A DNA stretch of 64,000 nt from Peptoniphilus sp. GNH (GTDB lineage: Bacteria > Bacillota > Clostridia > Tissierellales > Peptoniphilaceae). The notes under the pieces are model-generated. The model was given only the letters and a program-made list of their open reading frames with translations. It searched no databases and was not told the DNA's origin. How positions within the stretch are numbered: position 1 is the first letter of the stretch; every line of letters starts with the position of its first letter. The translations under genes were made by a program, and so were the position numbers. The stretch is taken from positions 706,979-770,978 of the forward strand of contig CP089931.1 in assembly GCA_021307325.1 (NCBI GenBank), in the 5' to 3' direction. Positions 16,944-28,100 of this stretch are shown here, piece after piece.

Positions 16944-19900
16944 TTATGGTTGAGATCCTTCTGCTGCTGCTTGTGGTTGGTCCGTAGGAGGAGTAACATT
17001 TTCATATGTCTGTCCTCTTACTGTCATAATAGCCGGTGTGTTGAATTTACTAATATCATTATTTGATACATCTTTTATAACGATAGCATAAATACGGTCA
17101 TTGGCAGCCAATCCATTTTCATCGGAAATACTTAAACTTCCCATTCCTGCCACCATCTTAACTTCTCCTAAAACCGTTTCAGTTCCACCAATGTTGAACT
17201 TAGAAATCTTAACAGTTGCACCTTCTTCAGCAAATACAAGTATTTCTTTTTCGCCAGCATAGGCTTGTTCAATCATTACTTTTTTGATTTTGCTCTTATC
17301 AAAGCTATTGTTTTTGTCTACATCATTAGTTGATGTTTTTTTCTCAGAAATATTTGCAAGATTATCCTTTGCAGTTAAGGTATATTCATCACCAGTAGTT
17401 ATAGGCATATCTATTTTAAATGTTCCGTCTGTACCAATTTCAACAAAGGTATCGGTTGGATTTGCACCTGTTCCTTTAATCTTAACCCAATAAACTCCTG
17501 CCGTATCTGTTACCTTACCAGTTATTGTGGCTAAATAAGGTGTCTTCTTTACAATCTTAACATCCGTAAATGTAGGACCTGCCAAATCAAGAGTTATAGT
17601 ACTTGACGTCTTTTCATTCATTCCCGGTTTTGTTACCTTAACCTTTACAATGTCTTTATCTGCTACAGTGTTTGGAATTTCTACAAAGTTATCGCCATTT
17701 TGTGGATTTGTAACAGTAGCTACTTCTGTACCATCTTCTTTTACAATTTTATAGGTTGCTCCTGTTGTTGGATCATTTGAAAAGTTAACCTTTAGAACCT
17801 TTTTAGCAGAATTATTATCATCCTTTTTATCAGCAGGAAGAGCTGGATCTACTGTTTGAGTAATGCTTGGTACCACTAAGGCTGTTTCAGACTCATATTG
17901 AGCTTTGACAGTGATTACACTCTTGCTTGCGCCTTGAATTTCAGTTGTTCCTTCAAGTTTTGTTGTCTCATCGTCTTTTCTCCACTCTTTAAATCTTTGA
18001 TCGATTGGTGGAGTGATACCATCATCAGTAGTGTTCTCTTTTGCTACGAAGTTAGTTTTATTAAATCTTGCTAAATCTGCATAAGTTTTTTTAGAAGATT
18101 CTGAACCTACAACTCCTGTTACTCCTACTCTTACCTTGTATGCGTTTTTAACGCTTCCCTTTAAGGTACCTCCGTTGCCATCAAAAACAACTCTTAGATA
18201 TCCTTCTTCATCATTTCCATCATCGTCTTTGATGTCTTTGTCAAATTTAGCGATATAGGTTAATTTGGTTTCTCCTGCTTTTACAAGTTCTTCCAATGTC
18301 TTACTTTCATCAGTCGGAAGAGTCGGATCCCAATTTACGAATCCATAACCAGTTTCCGGTTCAAATTCACTTGGAATAGCAAGTTTTGTTTCTCCTTCTG
18401 CGGGAGTGTATTCTTGTGCTTGTTTCCAGGTCATATTCTTTAAGATAGCATAGAACTTATTTCCATCCTTAATTTTACCATGGTCTCCTGCCTTAAAAGC
18501 TACAACAATGTAGTCAGGGTCGGGTGTTTGAGTTCCTGGAATGTATGGAGGATTTGGATCTGGTGTCGGTCCCGGTGTAGGTGGTGTAGGTGGCTTTGGT
18601 GTAATATCTATAATGCTCTTCTTCTTGTCATATTGAGCTGTTACAGTCAATTCTTTCTTATCTGCACTTGTTGCATTTGTACTATTGATTACAAGATCAT
18701 CTGCCTTGTCCCAAGCTTCTGCATCTTTCTTTTGGCTATATCCTACATTTGGTGTAATGGTTGGTTTTGTGTAATTGCCAACTTTTTTATTTGCCTTTTC
18801 TAAGACATCGATAATTAGGTCGGCTGTATTGTCAGTAGCAATTGTACCATTGTCACCGGCAGAGAATTTCAAACGAATATATCCCTCTGGAACTTCTTCA
18901 GTTGTTTCTTTGCCTCTCTTGATTTCATTTGCTTCAAATTTTGCAACAAATGTCTTATTGGTTAAGTCAGCAATTTTTGCTGTGCCGTCTGGTAGGTCTG
19001 TGGCAGTTGTGCCATCAGTGGTCCACTTGGTAAAGGTGTAGTTATCTTTACCTGTTAATTTTAAAGTTGTACTGGTAGTAGATGGTACGTCCATCTTGGG
19101 ATCTGCCGCTTCTGCTTCAGCCCAAGTTGAAGTTTTTAAAACAGCATAAACTTTGCGAGTAATATTTTTGTCTGCATTTAAGAATCCGTGTTCGTCAGAT
19201 TTGAAAGTGATTAGTTCATAATCTGTATCCGGTACATTCTTAGGATTTGTTGTTTCATCGTCTCCACCATCAGGATCATAATCTGGGTTCTTTTTGGTTG
19301 GAGGCTTAGGATCTACGTTTGGATCAGTTGGTGTTACATCTACAACCTTATTCTTTCCTATAAACTCAGCTTGATAAGTTACAGTTTCTACATTTGTATT
19401 ATCAGTTGGTAACCCTTTAGTATTTTTATCTACTACGCCATTTACTACTTTATACCAATCATCAAACTCATAATCAGTGTTTGGTACTGCTGCAGGTACC
19501 GTAAGTTTGGGGTCAGCTTTTTTGGCTTCGCCCCAAGTTAAGCCTTTTTGAACGAAAAACCTGGTCTTCATGCCGGTCTTTAAGGTTCCGCCTTCACCGG
19601 CGACGAAGTTTACTTCGTAGTGGGTGGAGGGACATGGTGTAAGTGTGCCACCATTATCATCAGGAATTATGACTTTGTCTTGCTTAATAAATTTAACAAG
19701 TCCACCCTTAACACAGTCATAAGATGTTTCTACCTTAAAGGCTATATCTTTATCTTTTTTATCTTTTAAAGTTACATAGCCATCCTCATTCCAGCTGAAA
19801 TTTTTTGCTCTTCTGAGATGATATCTCGTTTCACTAATAATAGACAAATCATTTAAAGCTATTAATTTTTGATCTCCAAAGTCTTTTCTTAGGACTGTTT

Positions 19901-20789
19901 GTGTTTTAGAAAAATCAATGAAGTAATTAGCCCCATCTTGAACTCTACCAAAATAAGCTACTAAATTTTGACCATCTTTAAGTTCTGACCTAATATCATT
20001 TCCATTTTTATCAACAACTTCATTTTTCATAGTGGAGTTTGCAATTTGAGTTAAATGTAACTCCATAATGACATAAGCTGCATTATAGGCAGGATCTGCA
20101 TTGCCCTTTCGAACTCTTAATTGAATATTGTATTCTACTGAATCCTCAGCTACAATTTCGTAGCTAAATGCCTCGCCGTAGTCATCATAGATTCTGACCT
20201 TTTCTGCCGCGTCTCCAGCTTGTCTTCTTCCTTCTGTAACATCTTCAGAGCCTGCTACGTATTTAAAGGTAACAATCCCCTTTAATTCTCCAGTTGCTGT
20301 ATCTGTTGCAGTAAGACCAGCTTGTTGAATCTTGTCTGATTCAAAAGTATTTCTTACAACACCCTTAGAGTCTATTTGCTTAAGAGTAATTTTAAAACCG
20401 GCACTCAAGCCAATATCTTCTAGGTTTATATTTCCTTTTTCTGATTGTTTTGCTTTACCATTGCTAGTCAATATTTGTAGTCTTAAAGGAAACAAAAACT
20501 CTGTTTTTGGATTAAATCCCAATTGAGGATCTGGTTCTGCACTTCTAAATGAAACGCCATTTCCAAAAAGACTGGCATATCTCTTAACTCGTCTTGGACT
20601 TTTTGAACGATAACGTTGCTCTTTTCTTGTTTGAATGCTTTCGTATTTTGAAAGCCCAAAATCTGTAGCGTCGAAGGTCAACTTTTGACCTACGACATTA
20701 TCTTCTGACTTTGCTAATACTGGTTGGGCTATTATTGTACTCAGCAGCATGATTAGCAAAAGAAGGCTTGAAATAATCTTTCTTTTCAT
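16944..20789 (-). CDS. Giant secreted repeat protein, no visible anchor (1281 aa)
   Basis: The signal peptide is about 1-26 (ends PVLA). An unrecognised N-terminal region (40-380) begins with a basic stretch rich in Arg and Ser. It is followed by five copies of a roughly 90-residue unit at about 391-478, 524-620, 637-722, 760-850 and 864-966. The units share a VxFxAGxxGxL start, a VLKxxTWxxA middle in copies 1, 2 and 4, a W, and a YxAxF end. Pro-Asp linkers (PTDPNVDPKPP, PPTPPTPGPTPDPN) sit between copies. Ig-like domains at about 973-1070 and 1071-1155 and a terminal module (1168-1258) resemble the end of the 1418-aa neighbour. There is no LPXTG, SLH or C-terminal membrane helix; the tail is QPQAAAEGSQP. 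Only two cysteines (359, 386). Likely an adhesin or matrix protein; function unknown. Confidence 0.8.
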   Translation of the reverse strand: MKRKIISSLLLLIMLLSTIIAQPVLAKSEDNVVGQKLTFDATDFGLSKYESIQTRKEQRYRSKSPRRVKRYASLFGNGVSFRSAEPDPQLGFNPKTEFLFPLRLQILTSNGKAKQSEKGNINLEDIGLSAGFKITLKQIDSKGVVRNTFESDKIQQAGLTATDTATGELKGIVTFKYVAGSEDVTEGRRQAGDAAEKVRIYDDYGEAFSYEIVAEDSVEYNIQLRVRKGNADPAYNAAYVIMELHLTQIANSTMKNEVVDKNGNDIRSELKDGQNLVAYFGRVQDGANYFIDFSKTQTVLRKDFGDQKLIALNDLSIISETRYHLRRAKNFSWNEDGYVTLKDKKDKDIAFKVETSYDCVKGGLVKFIKQDKVIIPDDNGGTLTPCPSTHYEVNFVAGEGGTLKTGMKTRFFVQKGLTWGEAKKADPKLTVPAAVPNTDYEFDDWYKVVNGVVDKNTKGLPTDNTNVETVTYQAEFIGKNKVVDVTPTDPNVDPKPPTKKNPDYDPDGGDDETTNPKNVPDTDYELITFKSDEHGFLNADKNITRKVYAVLKTSTWAEAEAADPKMDVPSTTSTTLKLTGKDNYTFTKWTTDGTTATDLPDGTAKIADLTNKTFVAKFEANEIKRGKETTEEVPEGYIRLKFSAGDNGTIATDNTADLIIDVLEKANKKVGNYTKPTITPNVGYSQKKDAEAWDKADDLVINSTNATSADKKELTVTAQYDKKKSIIDITPKPPTPPTPGPTPDPNPPYIPGTQTPDPDYIVVAFKAGDHGKIKDGNKFYAILKNMTWKQAQEYTPAEGETKLAIPSEFEPETGYGFVNWDPTLPTDESKTLEELVKAGETKLTYIAKFDKDIKDDDGNDEEGYLRVVFDGNGGTLKGSVKNAYKVRVGVTGVVGSESSKKTYADLARFNKTNFVAKENTTDDGITPPIDQRFKEWRKDDETTKLEGTTEIQGASKSVITVKAQYESETALVVPSITQTVDPALPADKKDDNNSAKKVLKVNFSNDPTTGATYKIVKEDGTEVATVTNPQNGDNFVEIPNTVADKDIVKVKVTKPGMNEKTSSTITLDLAGPTFTDVKIVKKTPYLATITGKVTDTAGVYWVKIKGTGANPTDTFVEIGTDGTFKIDMPITTGDEYTLTAKDNLANISEKKTSTNDVDKNNSFDKSKIKKVMIEQAYAGEKEILVFAEEGATVKISKFNIGGTETVLGEVKMVAGMGSLSISDENGLAANDRIYAIVIKDVSNNDISKFNTPAIMTVRGQTYENVTPPTDQPQAAAEGSQP

Positions 20790-20838
20790 ACTTTCTCCTT
20801 TTTTTAATCTTATATAAAGTCGTAATAATCTACATAAC

Positions 20839-23800
20839 TTATTTAACAGTCATTACAATATCAGTAGCTTGCTTTTGATAGCCATATTTAGTCGCTCTTA
20901 TATAGAGAACTTGTCCCCCTACTAAAGGCTTAGCAAGACTTATCGAAGCTATAGAATCAAAAGTCGCCACTCCGCTTCCAATCGATGTTTCAATTCCACC
21001 ATTTTTCGTAAACACCTCTACGGTTGCTCCTGGAACTGTTTGAGCTAAAATTTCCATTTCACCGGCAAAAGGTTGCTCAACGTGGGCACTTATCTGAGGT
21101 TGCTCTGCAAGGCTTCTCATGTCTATTTCATCGGTCTTGTTTCCAAACTTATCCTCAGCTACAAGAACTACACTTTCTCCTTTCGCAGGTTTACTGATTC
21201 TCACATTAAATGTTCCATTATCACCTACATCAACTGTTTTAAGAGTTGTATTACCTGAAGTTTTTAAAGTGATTTTTCCTGGCAAGTTTTCATCTTGTAT
21301 TGAACCTGAAATTTTTTGTGCTTGTCCTGGCATATTTTCAGAAACAATATTTTTTATTTCAGGTGCCTTTTTGTCAAGGACTACTTTGTTGCTTTCGCCA
21401 TCTTTATAGGATGCGTCTTTGCCTTCGTAGTAGGCTTTGACTTCAACGGAATCGCCATGGTAAACTTTTCGTTCTATTCCTGATGTGGTGTAGCTACTTT
21501 TTAAGGTTACAGTAAATTTACCTTCATTGTCATAAGGAATTTGAACATTGTCCACTTTATTTCCTAAAATATAAAGGGCAAGTTTTGTTCCTTGTGGTTG
21601 ACCTTTGATTGTTCCTGTAATTGTTGATTCACCCTCAGCCGTATTATGGCCTTGTTCTATTACAGGCTTTGGTAATTCTTTTTGATCTGTAGATGTTGCG
21701 TTTGCTACAAGGACTGTGACTTCTTTTCCTTTTTCTCCAAGGACTTTAACTTTTGGAAGTTTTGTAATAACAGTGTCCTTGTTTACTTCTGTATCTCCTA
21801 ATGTCGGTTTTGGATCTTTGAAGTCATTGTTAAGCAAGTCTTCTTCTCTCATATAAGTTGGAATGCCTGATAAAGGTTTTGCGATTTCGTATTCATTCAT
21901 CGCCTTCCAAATTACTGGGCCTGAGCCAGTTTTTAGTTTCAAGCTTGGCAACAAGGCATCTTTAACTTTTTCACCATCTGCACTAAGGACTGGGAATTGA
22001 TTTTCTTCCAACTTAAAGTCATCTTTTGCCTTGTAGATATAAAGACTGTTGTCTTTTATCTTTTCTATGCCGTCACCTGGCACAAAGGCTAGATAGCCAT
22101 GGTCTTTTGGCAGTGGCAAGAATCCTGGATAGCTTGGGTGCCTGTCCTTATTAGGATCAATTGCAAGGTTCGGATAGATATAAAGGTCAAAGTTTTTGTT
22201 AAGACTTGTGTTATCGTCATTTTTAATCTTTACTTGGCCTTTTATCATCTTCATTGCCTTTGGTTCTTGCAGGCTTGTATCTAATGTTGTTGGAATTTCA
22301 AAAGTAAGTTTATCTTTTACTTTTTCCCAAGTTTCCTTTATTTTGTCTTTATTCGAATCATTTTCTACATTGTCATTTAGTCCGATTTGGGACTTGATGT
22401 CATCTGGACTCGGCTTTTCATTTTCCCAAACTGCAAGAGCTTTTACTTGCAAGTATGGAAGTAGGGTCAATAGGTCATGTCCGCCAAGGTTTCGGATAGC
22501 CTCATCTATTGCTTTTTTAGCATCATCCAATGCCTTTTGATTTTCTTTATTTGGTGTTGTAACTTTTGGACTTCCATCGTCGTTAATCAACTCTTTGGCC
22601 TTGTCAATGGCTTTCTTTAAGGCATCTTTTTTGTCCTTATCCAGGGTGTCATCTTGACCAAGCTTGTCATAAAGTTCCTTGCCAAGGTCATAGCTTTCCT
22701 TTAGTGGAGCTGTGTTTAGTTGAACCCACTTAGTCCACAAAAGTCCGTTTAACTTATAGGCTGGATGTTTGATTTGAATTTGATATTTATATCCCGCTTC
22801 TAAGCCTCTACTTATTTCTATCGAGTAAGATCCATCGCCATCTAGGGTTGCTTTGCCTACTTCCTCGTAAATATCTTTTCCTTTTTCCTTTTCAACATTT
22901 ATGCTTACGCTTCCGCCCTTATATGATGAATCAAGGTTCTTTACCTCTACACTTCTTTGCAATTCTCCAGCTTTTATAACAATTTCCTTGCTATTTATAT
23001 CAACAGGATGATGCTTGATAATAAGTTTTTGATTATCAAGGTCTAAGTGCGAACCATCTGTAAAGGTAACTCTTATCTTGCCAACCTTTTGACTCTTGTC
23101 AGTTTGTGCATCACGCTTAGGCTCTGTTATATCTTCTACCTTTTCAATTGGAATATCGCCTTGGATGTCTTCAGGGAAGGTTTCATTAGCTTTTGGTTGA
23201 CGTTTTTCAACTGCACCCTTCCAGAAGTCTTCTATATCCTTTATTAGTTTATTCTTTAACTCGTCATCACTTATTGAGCTTATATCTGTATCACTAGGAT
23301 CAAGTATGCGGCGATGAAGAACTGTCAAATCTTTTACTTGTAGATAGTCTTTCCACTTGCTTGCCATATCCTCATCTTTATAGGAAGCATAAAGATTGAT
23401 GTCTTGGTCTTGGGCCATAAGGCTTGCCTTGTACTGACCATTTTCGATTTTACCAAGCATATTGGCATCAGTTGCTCTTTCGTCTGTGTGCCATGACTTG
23501 AAGGACATAAATGGGCTGTCAGCCTTTGGATAGAAACCATCTGTGGCTTGTTTGATTTTCTCAATAGTGTCAAAGTCAATTGGAGTTCCTTTTCTTAACC
23601 AGAAGTTTACTTGATTTCCCTTTGTTTCAGTATTTCCGTCCTTATCTCTAAAGAGTTTACCGTCGCCACGTTCTTTTTTGTCTATCTGACTCGTGCCATG
23701 TAGGGTAAGAGTTACATAGTTTTTGCCAGGATTTTCTGGCACATCTTCTTTAGGCATTATAAGGGCTGTCGCTGTGTAGTCAGCCTTTAGGGTTATTTCT

Positions 23801-25095
23801 TGTACCTTATTTTGTCTATTCCCAATAAATAATTTATCTAAGCCTTGGCCCTTCCAAGGATGCTCTTCATTTTGAGTTTCTCCATTATTTCCATTGGCTA
23901 CAACTTCTCTTAGCTTTTGTAAAAGAGAATAGTCATTCCATTGAAGGTCGTCACGCACATCTATATAGGCTTGTTCCTTTTGGTCGTAATTTCCGCCTAC
24001 AATCTTACCTTTGACCTCTTTATTACCTATGGTGCTTCCATTGGCATCAAGGGTGATACGCTTGTAGCCAGCTGGGACAGGTTTCGGATTATTACTTTTG
24101 TCGAGTGGTACATCTAAAATCTTGGGCATAAGCTCAATCTTTACTTCTCCGCCCTTGCCCGCTTCATACTTGGCTTCTATGCTCTTTACTCTTCTGTTAT
24201 CAGCAAAGGTAGATCTCCAAACTGGAGTGTTTAATAAGCTATAGCCCCCATCGTCTTGAACATCAACCTTTGGCACTTCCTTGGTAAAGGCATAGCTGTC
24301 AAATACATAGGCTTGATTCTTTTCTCCGATATCCCATAGATTGTATTCTCCCGGTGCTTTTGGAAGTTCGAAAGAGTCTATGTCGTCATTAGTTGCCCTA
24401 TCACTTGTCAAGAATTTAACCCTTAATTCTTTAGGAACCATTTCATCAAGTCTTCCCTTGTCGGCATCACTTAATTCATCACCATAGGGGTCTTTATAGA
24501 TTACATTAAGAATTGGCTTATTGTATTCCATAATCTTTGTTTCCATGGTGTAAACACCATAAAGTTCCCCCTTATTCCAAACACTATGGTGGGCTTTTTC
24601 TTGTATCCAACCGGTTGATTCTTCGTAGGTTGCTGGGATGTCTTTTCTCTGACTGAAATTGTTTTCTGTATGGAACCCGTAAAATTCTCCAGTAAGAGGT
24701 GGAATATCAAAGGACCAAGTTAAATCTGGGATGTTTTTCGGTCTTGATCCGTCTTCATAGCCCGTAGAAAAGTGTGAGCCTTCGTTTGGATCTGCTTGGT
24801 AGGATGAAGTATCCTTAAAGTAGGTTATCCATTGTTTATAAACACCAACTTGTCCGTAGCCCATGTTTCTAAAATAGGTATTCCATGGGAAATCACCATT
24901 TAAGCCCTTGGCACTTACTTTACTTTGGACTGCTATAGGGATTGAATCACTTGAATCGCTTGAATCACCTGCATCTCTTGTTTGGTAGCTTTGTGAAGCA
25001 TAGTTTTGAGTGTCCTCTTCTGCCCAAACAGGAGCAGATGGAACTAACATTATACCTGCTAGGAGGATTGCACATATTCTATTTGAAATTTTCAT
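20839..25095 (-). CDS. Giant secreted multidomain protein (1418 aa)
   Basis: The signal peptide is about 1-25 (ends PVWA), then a Ser-Asp-rich stretch near 43-52. Residues 60-320 are an aromatic-rich unrecognised region. Two InlB-like or SHIRT-like beta units follow (about 343-446 and 458-575). A helical, FIVAR-like segment spans about 793-871, with KKDALKKAIDKAKELI and QKALDDAKKAIDEAI. DYLQVKDLTVL (583-593) and PYLQVKALAVW (880-890) mark two related central blocks. The end has Ig-like domains (1145-1240, 1244-1330) and the terminal module HVEQPFAGEMEILAQTVPGA (1338 on), closely related to the 1281-aa protein. FIVAR segments are typical of adhesins. No sortase or SLH anchor is visible. It lies 11 bases downstream of the 1375-aa gene. 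Confidence 0.8.
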   Translation of the reverse strand: MKISNRICAILLAGIMLVPSAPVWAEEDTQNYASQSYQTRDAGDSSDSSDSIPIAVQSKVSAKGLNGDFPWNTYFRNMGYGQVGVYKQWITYFKDTSSYQADPNEGSHFSTGYEDGSRPKNIPDLTWSFDIPPLTGEFYGFHTENNFSQRKDIPATYEESTGWIQEKAHHSVWNKGELYGVYTMETKIMEYNKPILNVIYKDPYGDELSDADKGRLDEMVPKELRVKFLTSDRATNDDIDSFELPKAPGEYNLWDIGEKNQAYVFDSYAFTKEVPKVDVQDDGGYSLLNTPVWRSTFADNRRVKSIEAKYEAGKGGEVKIELMPKILDVPLDKSNNPKPVPAGYKRITLDANGSTIGNKEVKGKIVGGNYDQKEQAYIDVRDDLQWNDYSLLQKLREVVANGNNGETQNEEHPWKGQGLDKLFIGNRQNKVQEITLKADYTATALIMPKEDVPENPGKNYVTLTLHGTSQIDKKERGDGKLFRDKDGNTETKGNQVNFWLRKGTPIDFDTIEKIKQATDGFYPKADSPFMSFKSWHTDERATDANMLGKIENGQYKASLMAQDQDINLYASYKDEDMASKWKDYLQVKDLTVLHRRILDPSDTDISSISDDELKNKLIKDIEDFWKGAVEKRQPKANETFPEDIQGDIPIEKVEDITEPKRDAQTDKSQKVGKIRVTFTDGSHLDLDNQKLIIKHHPVDINSKEIVIKAGELQRSVEVKNLDSSYKGGSVSINVEKEKGKDIYEEVGKATLDGDGSYSIEISRGLEAGYKYQIQIKHPAYKLNGLLWTKWVQLNTAPLKESYDLGKELYDKLGQDDTLDKDKKDALKKAIDKAKELINDDGSPKVTTPNKENQKALDDAKKAIDEAIRNLGGHDLLTLLPYLQVKALAVWENEKPSPDDIKSQIGLNDNVENDSNKDKIKETWEKVKDKLTFEIPTTLDTSLQEPKAMKMIKGQVKIKNDDNTSLNKNFDLYIYPNLAIDPNKDRHPSYPGFLPLPKDHGYLAFVPGDGIEKIKDNSLYIYKAKDDFKLEENQFPVLSADGEKVKDALLPSLKLKTGSGPVIWKAMNEYEIAKPLSGIPTYMREEDLLNNDFKDPKPTLGDTEVNKDTVITKLPKVKVLGEKGKEVTVLVANATSTDQKELPKPVIEQGHNTAEGESTITGTIKGQPQGTKLALYILGNKVDNVQIPYDNEGKFTVTLKSSYTTSGIERKVYHGDSVEVKAYYEGKDASYKDGESNKVVLDKKAPEIKNIVSENMPGQAQKISGSIQDENLPGKITLKTSGNTTLKTVDVGDNGTFNVRISKPAKGESVVLVAEDKFGNKTDEIDMRSLAEQPQISAHVEQPFAGEMEILAQTVPGATVEVFTKNGGIETSIGSGVATFDSIASISLAKPLVGGQVLYIRATKYGYQKQATDIVMTVK

Positions 25096-25106
25096 ATGAT
25101 ACCTCC

Positions 25107-28100
25107 TTAACGTACCTTAACTCTATATGGATAAGTTACTTTACCATTTAATGAGCCGCTTACATCTACAATATCGCCTGGCATTAGGCGCTCACTCTTG
25201 TCTGTAAATCTAAATCTATTAGATCCTACTTCTTGTAAAGTGATTTCTTGACCATTTTTGATTACTTTTACAGTAACTTTTGCGCCTTGGCTGTCATTTC
25301 TTCTATTAACATAGATATATCTTGCGTAGCGCTTTGGCTCTACCACACTAAGTGTTATAAAATCAGCTTTATTAGCCTTAGCTGTCATAGTGGTCTTGTT
25401 GCCATAGTAGTCTGTGTAGGTTACGCTGACTTCCTGACCCAAAGGAGCAATACTTGTTCCAGTAAATTCTTTTTTACCTTGGCTATTAGTAGTAAAGCTA
25501 TTTAGTGAGAATTCAAAATTCTTTCCAGGGTAGCTTATTTTTATTTTATGATCTGGTGTTAGATCTTCATCTATCGTTGCCTTGATACTTGCTCTTAAAG
25601 AACCTGCGCTTTGAATAGCTTCTACTTTTTCTAGCTTTGCCTTTGTGTCAAGTTTCAATGACTCATCTGAATAAATAGATTTTTTCTTTCTTTCTATACT
25701 TAGGATATAGAAGGTGTTGTCATTAATAGATTCAGACTCTGATTTCGGAATCAAAAATCTAATAGTACTATTAGAAGGTAAGGCTTCTCTCAAATAATAA
25801 GTATGGTAGGTGTTGCCATTAGCTTTAACAGTATAGTTATATCCATTATTGCTATCTACTTTTATTTGTTTTTCTACTTCTGCACTGATGGCTTTGGCTT
25901 TTTCCTGTGCATCGGCATCGACAATTCCTTGAGCAAATGCCGGGTTTTGTTTTGCCCCGGGAACTTTATTGATGACTTTATCGTATTCAGTCTTATTTAC
26001 AAGGGCATAAACTGTTCCTTGCTTTGCTTCATAAAGCGTTGGTGAAGGAAGAGTAGCTGCCACTACTGTGTACTCCTTATCACCTATAATTTTATTTTTC
26101 TCTTGTCTTAAGTTAACAAGCTTATTGGAATCACGCAAAGGTTCAAAGGTTACAGGTGTTTTTTTAGATGCTTTTTGGCCTTTATGGTTTTCAACTTCCA
26201 TAAAATCTGTAGTTCTCTCACCAGTGCTGCTCTCTACACAGAAGAAAGATTTATTTGGATCATCAAAATAAAATCTAACTGCACCGTGCCTGTCGCCATT
26301 TCTTTCTACAAATTCAGCTTTAAATTTTGTAGTATTAAGCTCTCCATGTACAGTCCATGTGTCACCATTTCTAACTAAGTGATATGGATGGGTTTTTCCT
26401 CCATGTTCTGTATAATAAACAGCTATCGTATCTACATTTATTGCACCTGGTGCCTTATTTTCACTATAACTTATGATGGCTTCCTTATCTCCATGAGTTA
26501 TGGTTTCAACGTTTGGACTCGGTACATCTACCGGAATGTTTGCAATCTTAATATTATATCCATTGTAATCGTTCGTACCTTTTTGACTGGCATCTTGAAC
26601 TGTTTCTCTTGTGGTTGCTGCTGTAAAAGCATCTACTCCACCCTTGCCATTAGGTATTGATACAGTTTGCAATTTGGCAACTTGTCTACCATCCCTCCAT
26701 GGATCTGCTGGAGCATCTGGATTGATTCCAGCTCCCGATGCGTGGTGGAAGATTTGTACTCCCAAGGTTGCCCAGTCATTTGTGAAATTGATGTAATCAT
26801 TCATGTATTCGTCAGGTACTTCCACAAGTGAGTAGGATATACGCACACCATATTGGTCATAACCACGAACACGCCATGTGGGTACATTGTTGCCAGTATA
26901 TTCTTTTAATACTGAGTTTTTGTAATCAGCCCATTTTGAGCCATTAACTCCATAGTCCCTTGGTCTTAGAGGGTGATAGTTGGCATCTACGTGAACAGTT
27001 GGATCATTAAAATTGGTTACGTGAGTTCTGTAAAGAAGGCCCATGTAAACTTTAGGCTTTTCCCCATTGTAAGGACTATATTTTTTACTAGTCCAGTCAT
27101 ATGCTTTAAATTCCTTTGTAGCCTTTACAGTGATATATGGCTTGTAGTTGGCATAAAGGTCAATCACGCCCTTATTTTCTTTAGCTATTTGACTCATATT
27201 TCCTTCAAGTACAAGACTAAAGCCATTTGGTAGATAGGGTGGATTTACATACTTGCCATTAGGCTTTCTAAGATCAACGCCAGCTTTCAGTTGCTTCAAG
27301 GTGTAAACCATATACTTACCTGCTGCTTTTGCTGAAACTTGGTTGGCATTGTCTACTAAGTGATCTCCGAAAGATACCTTTAAATTTTTTTGAAGAGTCC
27401 AACCAACGAAGGATTGATCCTGCATCTTAAAATCTTCTCCAAGCGTTCCTGGAGTGCTTGCGTTGTAATAAGGTTGGTCTATCTTTATCTTTGCCTTATT
27501 TCCCTTAAACATATCCTTGGTAACTGGAATCTCTTTTGTTCTCTCTTCTCTACCGTCTTTTCCGTTGTGAAGGACAATCTTTAAGATAGGCTTATAAATA
27601 GCATAGAGGTTCTTAAATTCCATTTCATTTTTTGTGTTTTTGTAAAAAACGCTATTATTGGAATCGAAGGCATCCTTATTACTTTCGGCCCCATCTTTTG
27701 CCCAAGACCAGTGAGAGAAAGTATAGTTGTCAAACTGGGCAAGTTCTGGAACTCCTGGATAAGTGTTGTTTGGATATCCAAGTTCAGAGTTCATGTTAGT
27801 CTTTGGAGCCTTGTCAATCTTTCTATCCTTGCGAATATAATAAGAACCCTCTACCGATTTTCCATCTCCTCTTAACAGCTTGCCGCCTTGATAAGCATTG
27901 TAGTCAAAGGTTACTTTTACATAATCCTTCTTAACATCTTCCCCATTGACACCCTTAAATTCTTTAGGTGCACCTTCTGAACCGGGGATGACCAACCTTT
28001 TAAGCTTTACCCTATCGGTTATATCAAGCTTGATTTCTGAATGAAAAGGTGCATCTTGATTGTCAGCAGTTTTCATTGTATAGGAAAGATTCATGATAGC

